From positions 1 through 8,100 of the forward strand of contig CAKTZK010000065.1 of the NCBI GenBank assembly GCA_934635515.1: a DNA stretch of 8,100 nucleotides, given 5' to 3'. The notes beneath the pieces were generated by a model that was not told the DNA's origin, ran no database searches, and was given only the letters and a program-made list of their open reading frames with translations. Position numbers and translations under genes: made by a program. The stretch is from an uncultured Oscillospiraceae bacterium. Lineage in GTDB: Bacteria; Bacillota_A; Clostridia; Oscillospirales; Oscillospiraceae. Positions 1-6,316 of this stretch are shown one piece after another; positions within the stretch are counted from its first letter, which is position 1; each line of letters opens with the position of its first letter.

Positions 1-1155
1 GTCCAGCAGGATGTCCACGGAGAGTTCACCGGGCTGAGAATCGTCCCGGTGGGAAAAGACGCGCTCGTCCCCCAGCAAACCCGCCCGCCAGGCCACTTTT
101 CCGCACAGCTGCCCCACCCGGCTGGGGGTGGGATCGTCATCCTGGGTCAGGAGCAGGGTGTTCTGCAATTTCTGGGTGAGCCGGGCCACGGTCAGGCGGT
201 TTTGGGTGAGGTTCTTCTGGTAGTAGGCCCGGTTTTTCTCCCGCTGGCGGCGAAAATTCTGCACATCCCAGGCCGCCTCCGGCGCCACCGGGTGAGCGGT
301 TGGGGCACCCCTGGTAAAGTGCAGATGGCAGCTGCGGTGCGCGTCCGTACACAGCTCCTGCTCCGCTTCCCGAAGCTGAGAGGGGGTGAGCATGGAGGCA
401 CCGAAGCAGCTCTCCACATAGCGGCGGAGGATGGGCTCCGGGGTCTTGCCCTGAAGGAAGCTGAGAAGGCGCAGAGGCTTGCCCTCTCCCCCGCCGCCGT
501 CGCCTTCCCGGGGATCGCCCCGGCCCAGGGCCCGGAGGGCGTTGGGGCGGATGAGGCGGATGCCGCCGCCCTTACCCACAATACTGCGTCCGGCAAAGGC
601 CGCCCACTGGCGGTCGGTGACGCTGCGGCGGGGGCGGTTATAGAACTGGAACAGCAGCTCCTCGGTGTAGTTGATGACCGCCGGCTCCTTCCACGCCGGG
701 TCAAAGTCCAGGGCGATGAGGAGCCGGGAGAGCCAGGGGTCCTCCGGGTCCTGCCCGGTGAGGATGCGCTGGGCCCAGGCGGCCCGCAGGCTCTGGGCGC
801 TCTCCCGGGGGTCCTGGGGGTGGGGCTGGGACAGGAGGCTCTGGGCGTAGGACCGGTGCAGGACGCTCAGGGCCGGGCGGTCTTTCCCAGCCCGGGCGAA
901 GACCGCGTGCTCCAGGCCCAGCCAAAACACATCCGTGTAAAGGCCGCCCTTGGGCTGCTGCTGGAAGCTGTGGAGCATGGGCTGGAAGCGGGCGAAATCG
1001 TAGTGGTCGTATGCCAGGCCCATGACGGTGTTCATATAGAGGTCGGCGTCACCCTGGGCGTCGAAGGCCGCCTGCTCCGGGCGGATGTCATAGCGCCCGG
1101 CGCCGTTCCAAATTTGGTTGTAGGCCCGGCGGCTCTGCAGTTCTTCCCGGTCCAT
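1..1155 (-). CDS. VWA-domain protein, NorD/CobT-like, partner of MoxR ATPase (partial; C-terminus beyond base 1)
   Basis: The reading frame opens at an ATG at 1155-1153 and stays open for 385 codons to the window edge. The start lies 2 bases after the ATPase stop codon, with GGAGA in the last codons of the ATPase gene as ribosome binding site, so the two are probably translationally coupled. The visible part is the long N-terminal region: TDRQWAAFAGRSIVGKGGG at about 180-198, a Cys/His cluster at about 269-279 (C269, H273, C276, H277, H279) followed by TRG, and a basic helical stretch at about 301-332. It ends in SVDILLD; in this family that last Asp would be the first residue of the VWA metal site (DxSxS), so the VWA domain itself is off the window. 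MoxR/VWA pairs act as ATP-driven chaperones that insert cofactors into, or remodel, a partner enzyme; the classic example is NorQ/NorD for nitric oxide reductase. The substrate cannot be told from here, and no reductase gene is visible. The family call rests on my recognition of these motifs and on the ATPase neighbour. Confidence 0.75.
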   Translation of the reverse strand, partial: MDREELQSRRAYNQIWNGAGRYDIRPEQAAFDAQGDADLYMNTVMGLAYDHYDFARFQPMLHSFQQQPKGGLYTDVFWLGLEHAVFARAGKDRPALSVLHRSYAQSLLSQPHPQDPRESAQSLRAAWAQRILTGQDPEDPWLSRLLIALDFDPAWKEPAVINYTEELLFQFYNRPRRSVTDRQWAAFAGRSIVGKGGGIRLIRPNALRALGRGDPREGDGGGGEGKPLRLLSFLQGKTPEPILRRYVESCFGASMLTPSQLREAEQELCTDAHRSCHLHFTRGAPTAHPVAPEAAWDVQNFRRQREKNRAYYQKNLTQNRLTVARLTQKLQNTLLLTQDDDPTPSRVGQLCGKVAWRAGLLGDERVFSHRDDSQPGELSVDILLD

Positions 1156-1157
1156 GG

Positions 1158-2078
1158 TCAGTCTCCAAAGAGCTGGGAGCGGTCGGCCTTTTCGGGGATG
1201 CGGGCCCAAACCGTGTCCGCCGCCAGCTGCTGCTCGAAGGGCTCAAAGGCCTTGTTGATAACGCCCAGGCGCAGGGCCTGGCCGGCGCTGATGCCCTTTT
1301 CCATCAGGTGCAGAGCGGAGAGGAGGCCACGCAGGTCCAGGGCCTTGGTGGAAATTTCGCCGCTGTCGCACTTTTGCCGCAGGTCCCGGAAGAGGGCGGC
1401 GAACTGCTCCGCCCACTGGTCTTTCAGCGTGGGGAAGCTGCGGCGCAGGAGCTTTATCAGGTTTTCATCGGAAATGATGGGCATATCCAGCACCACGAAG
1501 CGGGAGACCAGGGCCTCATTGAGCTCCCGGGTGCCGGCGTAGCCGTAGTTCATGGTGCCGATGAAGCGGGTAGAATCATCCAGGTGGATGCGCTCGTAGC
1601 CGGGCACATCAATGACCCGGCGGTGGTCCAGGGTGGCGTGGAGGATGGCCAGGGCCTCGTTTTTGGCCATGTTCACCTCGTCCAGCACGCCGAAGCCGCC
1701 CAAGCGGGCGCACTTGCAGACGGGCCCCTCCCGGAACTCCACCCGGCCGTCCCGGAAGGTATCGGCCCCGATGAGGGCGGCAGCATCTACATTCACATAC
1801 ATGGAAACATCCCACACCGGGCGACCAAAGACCGCCGCCAGATTCTCGGCCAGGACATTTTTGCCCGTGGCCTTGGGGCCCGCCAGCAGGAGGTGCTCCC
1901 CGCACAGCAGGGCCGCGGCGGCGCTTTCCCAGATCTCCCGGCCATAGTAGAGATACCGGGGCCGGGGAAGGCGGTCCGCCGCCTCCGCCGGCGCGGGATG
2001 GGTGTCGCGGAAATGGCGGATCTCCTCCAGCAAGGCGGGATCGACGCCTTCGGTTTGCAGCTCTTGGAAGATGTTCAT
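1158..2078 (-). CDS. MoxR-family AAA+ ATPase (NorQ/CbbQ-like)
   Basis: This is a complete 306-residue AAA+ ATPase, a normal size for MoxR/NorQ/CbbQ proteins. Walker A is GPKATGKN at 67-74, Walker B is GVLDEVN at 130-136 (D133, E134), sensor 1 lies in GTMNYG (N177), and the likely arginine finger is R193 in the segment LNEALVSRF. Walker A ends in Asn where many AAA+ proteins have Thr or Ser. I chose the ATG at 2078-2076, not the upstream ATG at 2147, because a perfect AGGAGG sits 8 bases before it; the 23 extra residues of the longer form look like untranslated leader. The family forms hexameric rings that use ATP to act with a VWA-domain adaptor on a client metalloenzyme or complex in the cytoplasm. 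The VWA partner is encoded immediately downstream, 2 bases after the stop, so the two form one operon. The client is unknown. Confidence 0.9.
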   Translation of the reverse strand: MNIFQELQTEGVDPALLEEIRHFRDTHPAPAEAADRLPRPRYLYYGREIWESAAAALLCGEHLLLAGPKATGKNVLAENLAAVFGRPVWDVSMYVNVDAAALIGADTFRDGRVEFREGPVCKCARLGGFGVLDEVNMAKNEALAILHATLDHRRVIDVPGYERIHLDDSTRFIGTMNYGYAGTRELNEALVSRFVVLDMPIISDENLIKLLRRSFPTLKDQWAEQFAALFRDLRQKCDSGEISTKALDLRGLLSALHLMEKGISAGQALRLGVINKAFEPFEQQLAADTVWARIPEKADRSQLFGD

Positions 2079-2086
2079 GGTGGATA

Positions 2087-2092
2087 CCTCCT
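2087..2092 (-). promoter_or_regulatory. Ribosome binding site of the MoxR ATPase (decides the start)
   Basis: On the minus strand this reads AGGAGG, 8 bases upstream of the ATG at 2078-2076. It is a perfect Shine-Dalgarno sequence at optimal spacing. The upstream in-frame ATG at 2147 has no comparable site, so the shorter protein is preferred. Confidence 0.85.
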
Positions 2093-2138
2093 GGGAAATT
2101 GGGATGGCCGGGGAAAAGGAACTCCCTTGGTCAGGGCA

Positions 2139-2144
2139 ATTATA
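2139..2144 (-). promoter_or_regulatory. Candidate -10 box for the MoxR/VWA operon
   Basis: The minus strand reads a perfect TATAAT here, which would place transcription start near 2132, about 54 bases before the ATPase ATG. I see no good TTGACA-like -35 at 16-18 bases; a TTGCAC lies too close, 10 bases upstream of the box. The promoter may therefore need an activator, or may be a chance match in the locally AT-rich divergent region. Confidence 0.45.
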
Positions 2145-2257
2145 CACCTATTGCGTGCAAAGAAATCGCCAAGAAACGGTCTTTTTCCCCTTTTTATCCG
2201 GCAAAATAAACCATATCCGGCCCGAAATTTTGTCACAATTCCTTAACGGGAAAGGAC

Positions 2258-2286
2258 TTGCGCCAAACAATGTCACATGGTATAAT
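2258..2286 (+). promoter_or_regulatory. Extended -10 promoter for the TetR/collagen-like operon
   Basis: The -10 box TATAAT (2281-2286) is preceded by TGG, giving the extended form TGnTATAAT. A TTGCGC at 2258-2263 is spaced exactly 17 bases upstream and matches the first three bases of the -35 consensus. An extended -10 commonly compensates for a poor -35. Transcription start would be near 2293, about 33 bases before the regulator ATG and inside the inverted repeat at 2290-2307. This supports negative control by the encoded TetR protein. Confidence 0.7.
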
Positions 2287-2289
2287 CTA

Positions 2290-2307
2290 ATTGAACATTC
2301 ATTCAAT
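2290..2307. promoter_or_regulatory. Candidate TetR-type operator (inverted repeat)
   Basis: The sequence is ATTGAA, six bases, then TTCAAT, a perfect 6+6 palindrome with a 6-base centre. It sits immediately after the -10 box, over the predicted transcription start and just before the ribosome binding site of the TetR-family gene. TetR-family regulators typically bind palindromes of about this size in their own promoters and block transcription. Direct autorepression is therefore inferred from position and symmetry, not shown. Confidence 0.55.
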
Positions 2308-2325
2308 ATTTAAGGAGTGTCTCCT

Positions 2326-2895
2326 ATGAATAGCGCCCTGCACCAGAAGAAAAAAGAAGCCATCATGGAAAAATGCTATGAATGCTACGCGGAAAACGGG
2401 CTCACCGGCACGGGCATCAAGGCCCTGGCAGAGGCCTGCGGCTGCACGCCGGGAAATCTGTATTCCTACTTTAAAAACCTGGACGACCTGATCGTGCAGT
2501 CCACCGCCTACTGCATGGCCAAGGTGGAGGACGACTTTATGGCCCAGGCCCCCACCGACCCGGCGGACATACAGCGATTCATCGAGGAGGTCCCCTACTG
2601 GACGGCCCGCATGCACGGAAAAAAATACCGGCTGATGTACCAGGTATACACCCTGCCCAAGTACCGGGAGTACGGGAAAAAGTTTTTTGAAGGCGTCAAC
2701 GAGCGGTACACCCAGTATGCCAAGGAGCTGGAGCCCAAGATCGGCATCCCGTACACGGTGATCACGCCGCTGATCTTCATATTTGTCCGGGCCAGCGTAC
2801 ACTACGCCATGTTTGAAGACGAGTACTACCTGAAAAGCCAAATGGCCGTGCTGAAGCAGGCCGTGGAGCTGTTTATCAAAAAATACAAGGTATAA
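2326..2895 (+). CDS. TetR/AcrR-family transcriptional regulator
   Basis: This 189-residue protein has the usual length and plan of the family. An N-terminal helix-turn-helix spans about residues 10-55, with an ENGLTGTGIKALAEACG recognition region and the hallmark GNLYSYFKNLDDL that closes the TetR DNA-binding domain. The remaining all-helical part would be the ligand-binding and dimerisation domain, aromatic-rich and with no recognisable inducer signature. I chose the ATG at 2326 because AAGGAG (2312-2317) is spaced 8 bases from it; a GTG at 2317 would overlap that site. The gene is first in an operon with two collagen-like surface proteins, 19 bases before the next start, and has a palindrome over its own predicted promoter. 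It most likely represses itself and the surface genes and is relieved by an unknown signal. It is less likely to control the divergent MoxR operon, although the shared region makes this possible. Confidence 0.9.
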   Translation: MNSALHQKKKEAIMEKCYECYAENGLTGTGIKALAEACGCTPGNLYSYFKNLDDLIVQSTAYCMAKVEDDFMAQAPTDPADIQRFIEEVPYWTARMHGKKYRLMYQVYTLPKYREYGKKFFEGVNERYTQYAKELEPKIGIPYTVITPLIFIFVRASVHYAMFEDEYYLKSQMAVLKQAVELFIKKYKV

Positions 2896-2897
2896 AC

Positions 2898-2904
2898 GGG
2901 GAGG
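2898..2904 (+). promoter_or_regulatory. Ribosome binding site of the collagen-like lipoprotein (decides the start)
   Basis: GGGGAGG lies directly after the regulator stop codon. An ATG at 2906 is only 1 base away, too close for initiation, while the in-frame ATG at 2915 is 10 bases away. The later start also gives a signal peptide that begins properly with MKK. Confidence 0.75.
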
Positions 2905-2914
2905 AATGGACGCT

Positions 2915-4075
2915 ATGAAAAAGAGCAGGATCGTGTTTTTATGCGTTACGGCTCTGGTGTGCGCCCTGGTTTTTGCCGGGTGTGCCCGGCAGAACACGGC
3001 CAGCACGCTGGAGGTGCAAAACAGCGGCACAGCCATTCAGTGGAAACGCAGCGACGAGACGGAGTGGCACGACCTGGTGGCTCTCAGCGACCTGATGGGC
3101 GCGGCGGGCCAGGACGGTAGGGACGGCGCCGATGGCGTGAACGGGAAAGACGGCGTGAGCGGCAAGGATGGGGCCGACGGACAGTCCATTGAGGTACGCA
3201 GGAGCGAAAGTGCGGTGCAGTGGCGCTACGCAGGCGGCCAGTGGCAGGACCTGGTGGCCCTTAGCGACATCACCGGCCCGGCAGGCATGAACGGCGAAAA
3301 GGGCGAGACCGGCCAAAGCGGCGCAGACGGGAAAACGCCGGAGTTCCGGGTGGAAAACGGCGCGCTGCAGTGGCGCTACGCGGGCGACGCGGTCTGGCTG
3401 AATCTGTATGACCTGACGGCCCTGAAGGGCGCGGACGGCAAGAACGGGACCGACGGCGCCGACGGTGTGGGCATTGCCAAGACGGAGATCAGCGCCAGCG
3501 GCGAGCTGCTGATCACCTACACCAGCGGCGTCACCGTAAACCTGGGCAAGGTGGTGGGCGAAGACGGCCGGGACGGCATCGACGGCACCAACGGCAAAGA
3601 CGGCACGGATGGCACCGACGGCAAGGACGGGGCCTGCCCGGGGTATTTCTACGCCACAGGCGTCACCGGCGACCGGACGCTGGACCGCCCCATTGGCTTC
3701 TCTGTGAAAACCCAAAGCGGCGGGCTGGTCTATTATGACTGGAGCACCAACAGCATCACCCTGAAAAAGGGGCACACCTACAATGTGTGCTTCAGCGGCA
3801 ATATATGGGTCAGTACCAATGGCGGTAACAAGGAAACGGATTTCTATGTGTGGCTTACGGACGGATACCAAGAAATCAACGCCATGTGTTCCACCCAAAT
3901 AAAGGCCCTTGTCCAGGATAAAAAATTCTTCCAAATGCAGGTGCCCATGACATACAACCGCCTTTATGTAGTGGACAGCCAGGATGTTACCCTGCGGTAT
4001 AATCTGGTAAAGGGAACCAGCTACACCTACATAGACTCTTTCACCTGTGATCTCACCATCACAGCGCTGAACTAA
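2915..4075 (+). CDS. Collagen-like surface lipoprotein with putative C-terminal jelly-roll domain
   Basis: This 386-residue protein begins with a signal peptide (MKKSRIVFLC...) ending in VFAGC, so Cys23 is a likely lipidation site; Phe at -3 is an uncommon lipobox residue. Three related modules follow at about 31-61, 91-121 and 142-171, each with QW[KR] and later a Trp-x-x-Leu pattern, separated by collagen-type Gly-x-y runs at 62-90, 121-140 and 172-185. A fourth module of a different type (VGIAKTEISASGELLITYTSG, about 185-214) is shared with the next gene, and a last Gly-x-y run spans 215-240. The final 140 residues are free of Gly-x-y, rich in beta-forming and aromatic residues, and in place and size resemble the TNF/C1q-like trimerising domain that ends Bacillus BclA-type proteins; that likeness is inference. 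It is likely a trimeric, lipid-anchored stalk on the outer face of the membrane. The many Gly-Lys-Asp and Gly-Thr-Asp triplets lack proline, as is usual for bacterial collagens that trimerise without hydroxylation. The gap to the next gene is 13 bases. Confidence 0.8.
   Translation: MKKSRIVFLCVTALVCALVFAGCARQNTASTLEVQNSGTAIQWKRSDETEWHDLVALSDLMGAAGQDGRDGADGVNGKDGVSGKDGADGQSIEVRRSESAVQWRYAGGQWQDLVALSDITGPAGMNGEKGETGQSGADGKTPEFRVENGALQWRYAGDAVWLNLYDLTALKGADGKNGTDGADGVGIAKTEISASGELLITYTSGVTVNLGKVVGEDGRDGIDGTNGKDGTDGTDGKDGACPGYFYATGVTGDRTLDRPIGFSVKTQSGGLVYYDWSTNSITLKKGHTYNVCFSGNIWVSTNGGNKETDFYVWLTDGYQEINAMCSTQIKALVQDKKFFQMQVPMTYNRLYVVDSQDVTLRYNLVKGTSYTYIDSFTCDLTITALN
3098..3634 (+). repeat. Collagen-type Gly-x-y coding repeats in the lipoprotein
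   Basis: There are four blocks of in-frame 9-base-type repeats encoding Gly-x-y, mostly variants of GGCAAAGACGG and GGCACCGACGG, at about 3098-3184, 3275-3334, 3428-3469 and 3557-3634. They are interleaved with copies of a Trp-containing module. Such tracts are prone to length change by slippage or recombination, so repeat number may differ between strains. Confidence 0.75.
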
Positions 4076-4088
4076 GGAAGGCTCCATC

Positions 4089-5909
4089 ATGAAAAGAAAA
4101 GTCTTAGGCCTGCTGCTGGCGGCGTGTATGCTCCTGTGCCTGGTGCCGCTCTCGGCGGGGGCGGCGACAAGCGGGAGCATCATCGCCCTGGGCACCTCTG
4201 CCCTTCCCGGCTATGACAGCGAAACCGGCAGCTATAACTACATCTACTACGGCAACTGGAAGGGCGAGCCCGTCAAGTGGCGGGTGCTGGACAGCAAGAC
4301 CAACACCGGCGAAGACGGCCTGTTCCTGCTGAGTGAGGTCCTGTTCGGTAGGACAAATGCCGGCGGCATCTTCTTCAACGGCAACGAGGGCGCCACCAAC
4401 GCCTGGCAGACCAGCAGCGCGCGGCACTGGTGCGTGAACGAATTCACCGCCTTCACCGACGCGGAATACAGCGCTATTCTCGCCACCTATAAATCGGACG
4501 CAAAAAACGGGGGCAACTTCCCCGCTGTCGCAAATATTCTCAGTGGCGACAAGGTCTTTTTCCTGTCCGCTGCGGAGGCCACCAACAGCGGCTACGGCTT
4601 CTCGGATGATGCCTCCCGCGTGGCCTATTATAATGGCAACGCTCGTTCGTGGTTCCTGCGCTCGCAATATGTGGAAGCCGGCTATGCCACTATCGCCGCT
4701 GCCAGTGGCGCGCTGCGCAGGTGTTCCATCGCCACAGGCAGCGGCACGGCGCGGCCCGCCATGAATATCACCGCAGACCAGATCCTGTTCTCCTCCCCCG
4801 CTGTGGGCGGCAAAAAGGCCACCGGCTTGACCGCCGTGGTCGGTGGCATGGGAAGCGAGCAAAAGCTGACCATCGTGGACAGCGAACGGGGCGGCTTTGC
4901 GGTCATGGCCAGCCAGCGCAGCGGCAATATTCTCCTGTTCACCTACGACGGCGCGGCCACGGGCAGCAACGAATACCTCTCCGCCATGGTCGTATACGGC
5001 GGGAAAGTGACCCATTACGGGCGGCTCAAGAATTTGAAGGAGGCCTCCCAGTTCGGCGGCACCGCCATGGTGACGCTGCCCGATGGCTTTGACACCGCCA
5101 AGGGAGACCGGCTGTACATCTTCAACGAGCAGTGCAACGGCGACTACCAGACCGACTACGCCAGCCCCCTGCGGGAGCTGTCCGGGGCGGCTCTGGCGGG
5201 GAACACCTTGCAGGTGAAGATTGGCGAGGATAATTTCTGGTATGTGTCCAATGACGGCGGCGAGACCTGGACCTCCCTGGGGGTGAAGGCCACCGGGGCC
5301 GATGGTAAGGACGGCGTTGACGGCAAAGACGGGCTGGACGGTAAGGACGGGCTGACGCCGTACATCGGCGAGAACGGCAACTGGTGGATCGGCGAGACGG
5401 ACACCGGAGTGCCTGTGACCACCAAGGGCGACAAGGGCGACCCCGGCGCAGCGGGCAAGGACGGCATCGGCATCGCCAAGACCGAGGTGAACAAGGACGG
5501 CGAGCTCATCGTCACCTACACCGACGGGGCCACGGCCAAGGCGGGCAAGGTGACGAGTACCGCCGGGCGCGACGGCAGCGACGGCGTGAGCATCGCCAAC
5601 GCGGAGATCAATGAAAACGGCGAGCTGGTGCTGCTGTATTCCGATGGTCGAAAGGTGGTCCTGGGCAAGGTCGTGGGCCAAGACGGCAAGGACGGCGTGG
5701 GCATCCAAAAGGCCGAGATCAACGGCAAGGGTGAGCTGGTGCTGACCTATACCGACGGCCGGGAGGCGGTTTTGGGCAAGGTGACGGCCACGGCGGACCA
5801 CACGCTGGTCATTGTGGCGCTCTGCCTGGGCGGCGCGGCGCTGGCGGGAAACATCGCCCTGGGGTGCTATGTGCTGGCACGGAAGAAACGGGTGCCAATA
5901 GAATTTTAA
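4089..5909 (+). CDS. Membrane-anchored collagen-like surface protein with DUF6273-like domain
   Basis: This is a 606-residue secreted, anchored protein. AAGGAAGG overlapping the previous stop codon gives a good ribosome site 7 bases before the ATG. A signal peptide (1 to about 26, SAGA/AT) is followed by a region at about 50-235 with the features I associate with DUF6273: YYGNWKGEPVKWRVLD, LFLLSEV, a Trp-rich ARHWCVNEFTAF segment, VFFLSAAEA and SWFLRSQY. A second module (about 245-365) with LTIVDSERGGF, NEYLSAMVVY and NEQCNGDYQTDYAS often accompanies such domains in Firmicutes, from memory. A Trp-rich linker follows (DNFWYVSNDGGETW and YIGENGNWWIGETDTG), with Gly-x-y segments at 403-421 and 447-460, then three tandem 29-residue repeats (461-566) with the pattern E[VI]N..GEL...Y[TS]DG, and a membrane segment at about 571-595 ending in RKKR. 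I see no LPxTG motif, so it is held by the membrane helix, not by sortase. The function of DUF6273 is unknown. It probably acts with the collagen-like lipoprotein encoded just upstream, which shares its repeat type. Confidence 0.8.
   Translation: MKRKVLGLLLAACMLLCLVPLSAGAATSGSIIALGTSALPGYDSETGSYNYIYYGNWKGEPVKWRVLDSKTNTGEDGLFLLSEVLFGRTNAGGIFFNGNEGATNAWQTSSARHWCVNEFTAFTDAEYSAILATYKSDAKNGGNFPAVANILSGDKVFFLSAAEATNSGYGFSDDASRVAYYNGNARSWFLRSQYVEAGYATIAAASGALRRCSIATGSGTARPAMNITADQILFSSPAVGGKKATGLTAVVGGMGSEQKLTIVDSERGGFAVMASQRSGNILLFTYDGAATGSNEYLSAMVVYGGKVTHYGRLKNLKEASQFGGTAMVTLPDGFDTAKGDRLYIFNEQCNGDYQTDYASPLRELSGAALAGNTLQVKIGEDNFWYVSNDGGETWTSLGVKATGADGKDGVDGKDGLDGKDGLTPYIGENGNWWIGETDTGVPVTTKGDKGDPGAAGKDGIGIAKTEVNKDGELIVTYTDGATAKAGKVTSTAGRDGSDGVSIANAEINENGELVLLYSDGRKVVLGKVVGQDGKDGVGIQKAEINGKGELVLTYTDGREAVLGKVTATADHTLVIVALCLGGAALAGNIALGCYVLARKKRVPIEF
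5295..5468 (+). repeat. Collagen-type Gly-x-y coding repeats in the membrane-anchored protein
   Basis: Two blocks (5295-5351 and 5427-5468) encode Gly-x-y triplets such as GADGKDGVDGKDG and GDKGDPGAAGKDG. They flank the YIGENGNWWIGETDTG module. The codon pattern GGC/GGT-AAG-GAC-GG recurs, and the blocks resemble those in the preceding gene. Confidence 0.7.
5466..5786 (+). repeat. Three tandem ~29-residue beta-type repeats
   Basis: The three units lie at residues 461-488, 500-528 and 537-565 of the membrane-anchored protein. They share the core [IV].[KN][TA]E[VI]N..GEL[IV]L.Y[TS]DG...  .GKV, spaced by short Gly-Arg/Lys-Asp segments. A fourth, more distant copy is in the upstream lipoprotein at about 3467-3556. 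The shared unit suggests duplication within the operon. Confidence 0.75.
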
Positions 5910-5942
5910 CAGGTAGTTTTCCGATTTAGGAATGGCGCAAGG

Positions 5943-5980
5943 AGCTGTGGATCCGGATGGATCCGCGGCTTTTTGCTTTT
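5943..5980 (+). terminator. Rho-independent terminator of the TetR/collagen-like operon
   Basis: A 12-bp stem (5943-5954 with 5959-5970, two G-T wobbles) encloses the loop GGAT and contains GGATCC in both arms. It is followed by TTTTTGCTTTT. It lies 34 bases after the stop codon of the membrane-anchored protein and separates this operon from the deacetylase fragment. Confidence 0.85.
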
Positions 5981-6003
5981 CCCGGGCCGGGCGGCGGGGA
6001 TAC

Positions 6004-6031
6004 ATACACCCGGGGCCGGGCGCATAGGGTA
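6004..6031 (+). promoter_or_regulatory. Candidate sporulation (sigma-E/sigma-K type) promoter
   Basis: ATA (6004-6006), 16 bases, then CATAGGGTA (6023-6031). The -10 part matches the sigma-K form CATAnnnTA exactly and the sigma-E form CATACAnT in part; the ATA at 16 bases is the core of a sigma-E -35. The predicted start would be 20 or so bases before the deacetylase ATG. These consensus sequences are short and come from Bacillus, so a chance match is possible in a leader of this length. I see no sigma-A promoter in the same leader. Confidence 0.35.
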
Positions 6032-6272
6032 GGAAAAAAAGAAAGGTGGAATTTTTATGTCGCATAAGCCCGTCCGCGTGTTCCTGGTCCGAAAGAAAGC
6101 TCTGTTTGTCGCCGGGGCGCTGCTGGCCGCCGCCGCGGTTTTCTGCGCGGTGAATCTGCCGGCGGCCATCACCACCGCCGCCGCGGCCCGGCAGCTGCCC
6201 ATTTACAGCGTAGAGCGGCCGTCGGAGGAGGGGAAAAAATACTGCGCCATCTCCTTCGACGCGGCGTGGGCT

Positions 6273-6294
6273 GCGGGAAAAGTGCGGCGGGAAA
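6273..6294 (+). repeat. Short direct repeat at the element junction
   Basis: GCGGGAAA occurs at 6273-6280 and again at 6287-6294, 14 bases apart, just inside the predicted junction. It could be part of a recombinase binding site or chance. Confidence 0.35.
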
Positions 6295-6316
6295 GCATAT
6301 CTCCCGCCGCATGCTT
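6283..6316. repeat. Nested, mutually exclusive inverted repeats beside the junction
   Basis: TGCGGCGGGA (6283-6292) and TCCCGCCGCA (6302-6311) form a perfect 10-bp inverted repeat with a 9-base loop. AAGCAT (6293-6298) and ATGCTT (6311-6316) form a second one that overlaps the loop and right arm of the first, so both hairpins cannot form fully at once. No U-tract follows, so it is not a standard terminator. It may be part of the attachment site (serine recombinases bind sites with partial dyad symmetry) or an RNA or operator element controlling the small ORF and recombinase. Confidence 0.5.

Noticed and set aside
49..1542. A 497-codon plus-strand open frame across the VWA and MoxR genes
   Set aside because: It is antisense to two genes with clear family motifs, has no family-like sequence of its own, and reflects the low stop-codon frequency of GC-rich coding DNA.
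2079..2147. A longer MoxR start giving 23 extra residues
   Set aside because: The extra segment contains the perfect AGGAGG site of the internal ATG and does not resemble the family N-terminus.
3098..3634. Tandem repeats considered as a CRISPR-like or minisatellite array
   Set aside because: The repeats are in-frame Gly-x-y codons of variable sequence within a secreted protein, without constant repeats and unique spacers.
2939..4195. A 418-codon minus-strand open frame opposite the collagen-like lipoprotein
   Set aside because: Its repeated Val-Ala-Pro-rich product is the reverse reading of Gly-x-Asp repeats, and it crosses two real genes with proper ribosome sites and signal peptides.
4104..6065. 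A 653-codon minus-strand open frame opposite the membrane-anchored protein
   Set aside because: It runs through the intrinsic terminator and the whole opposite gene, has no recognisable domains, and is explained by repeat and codon bias.
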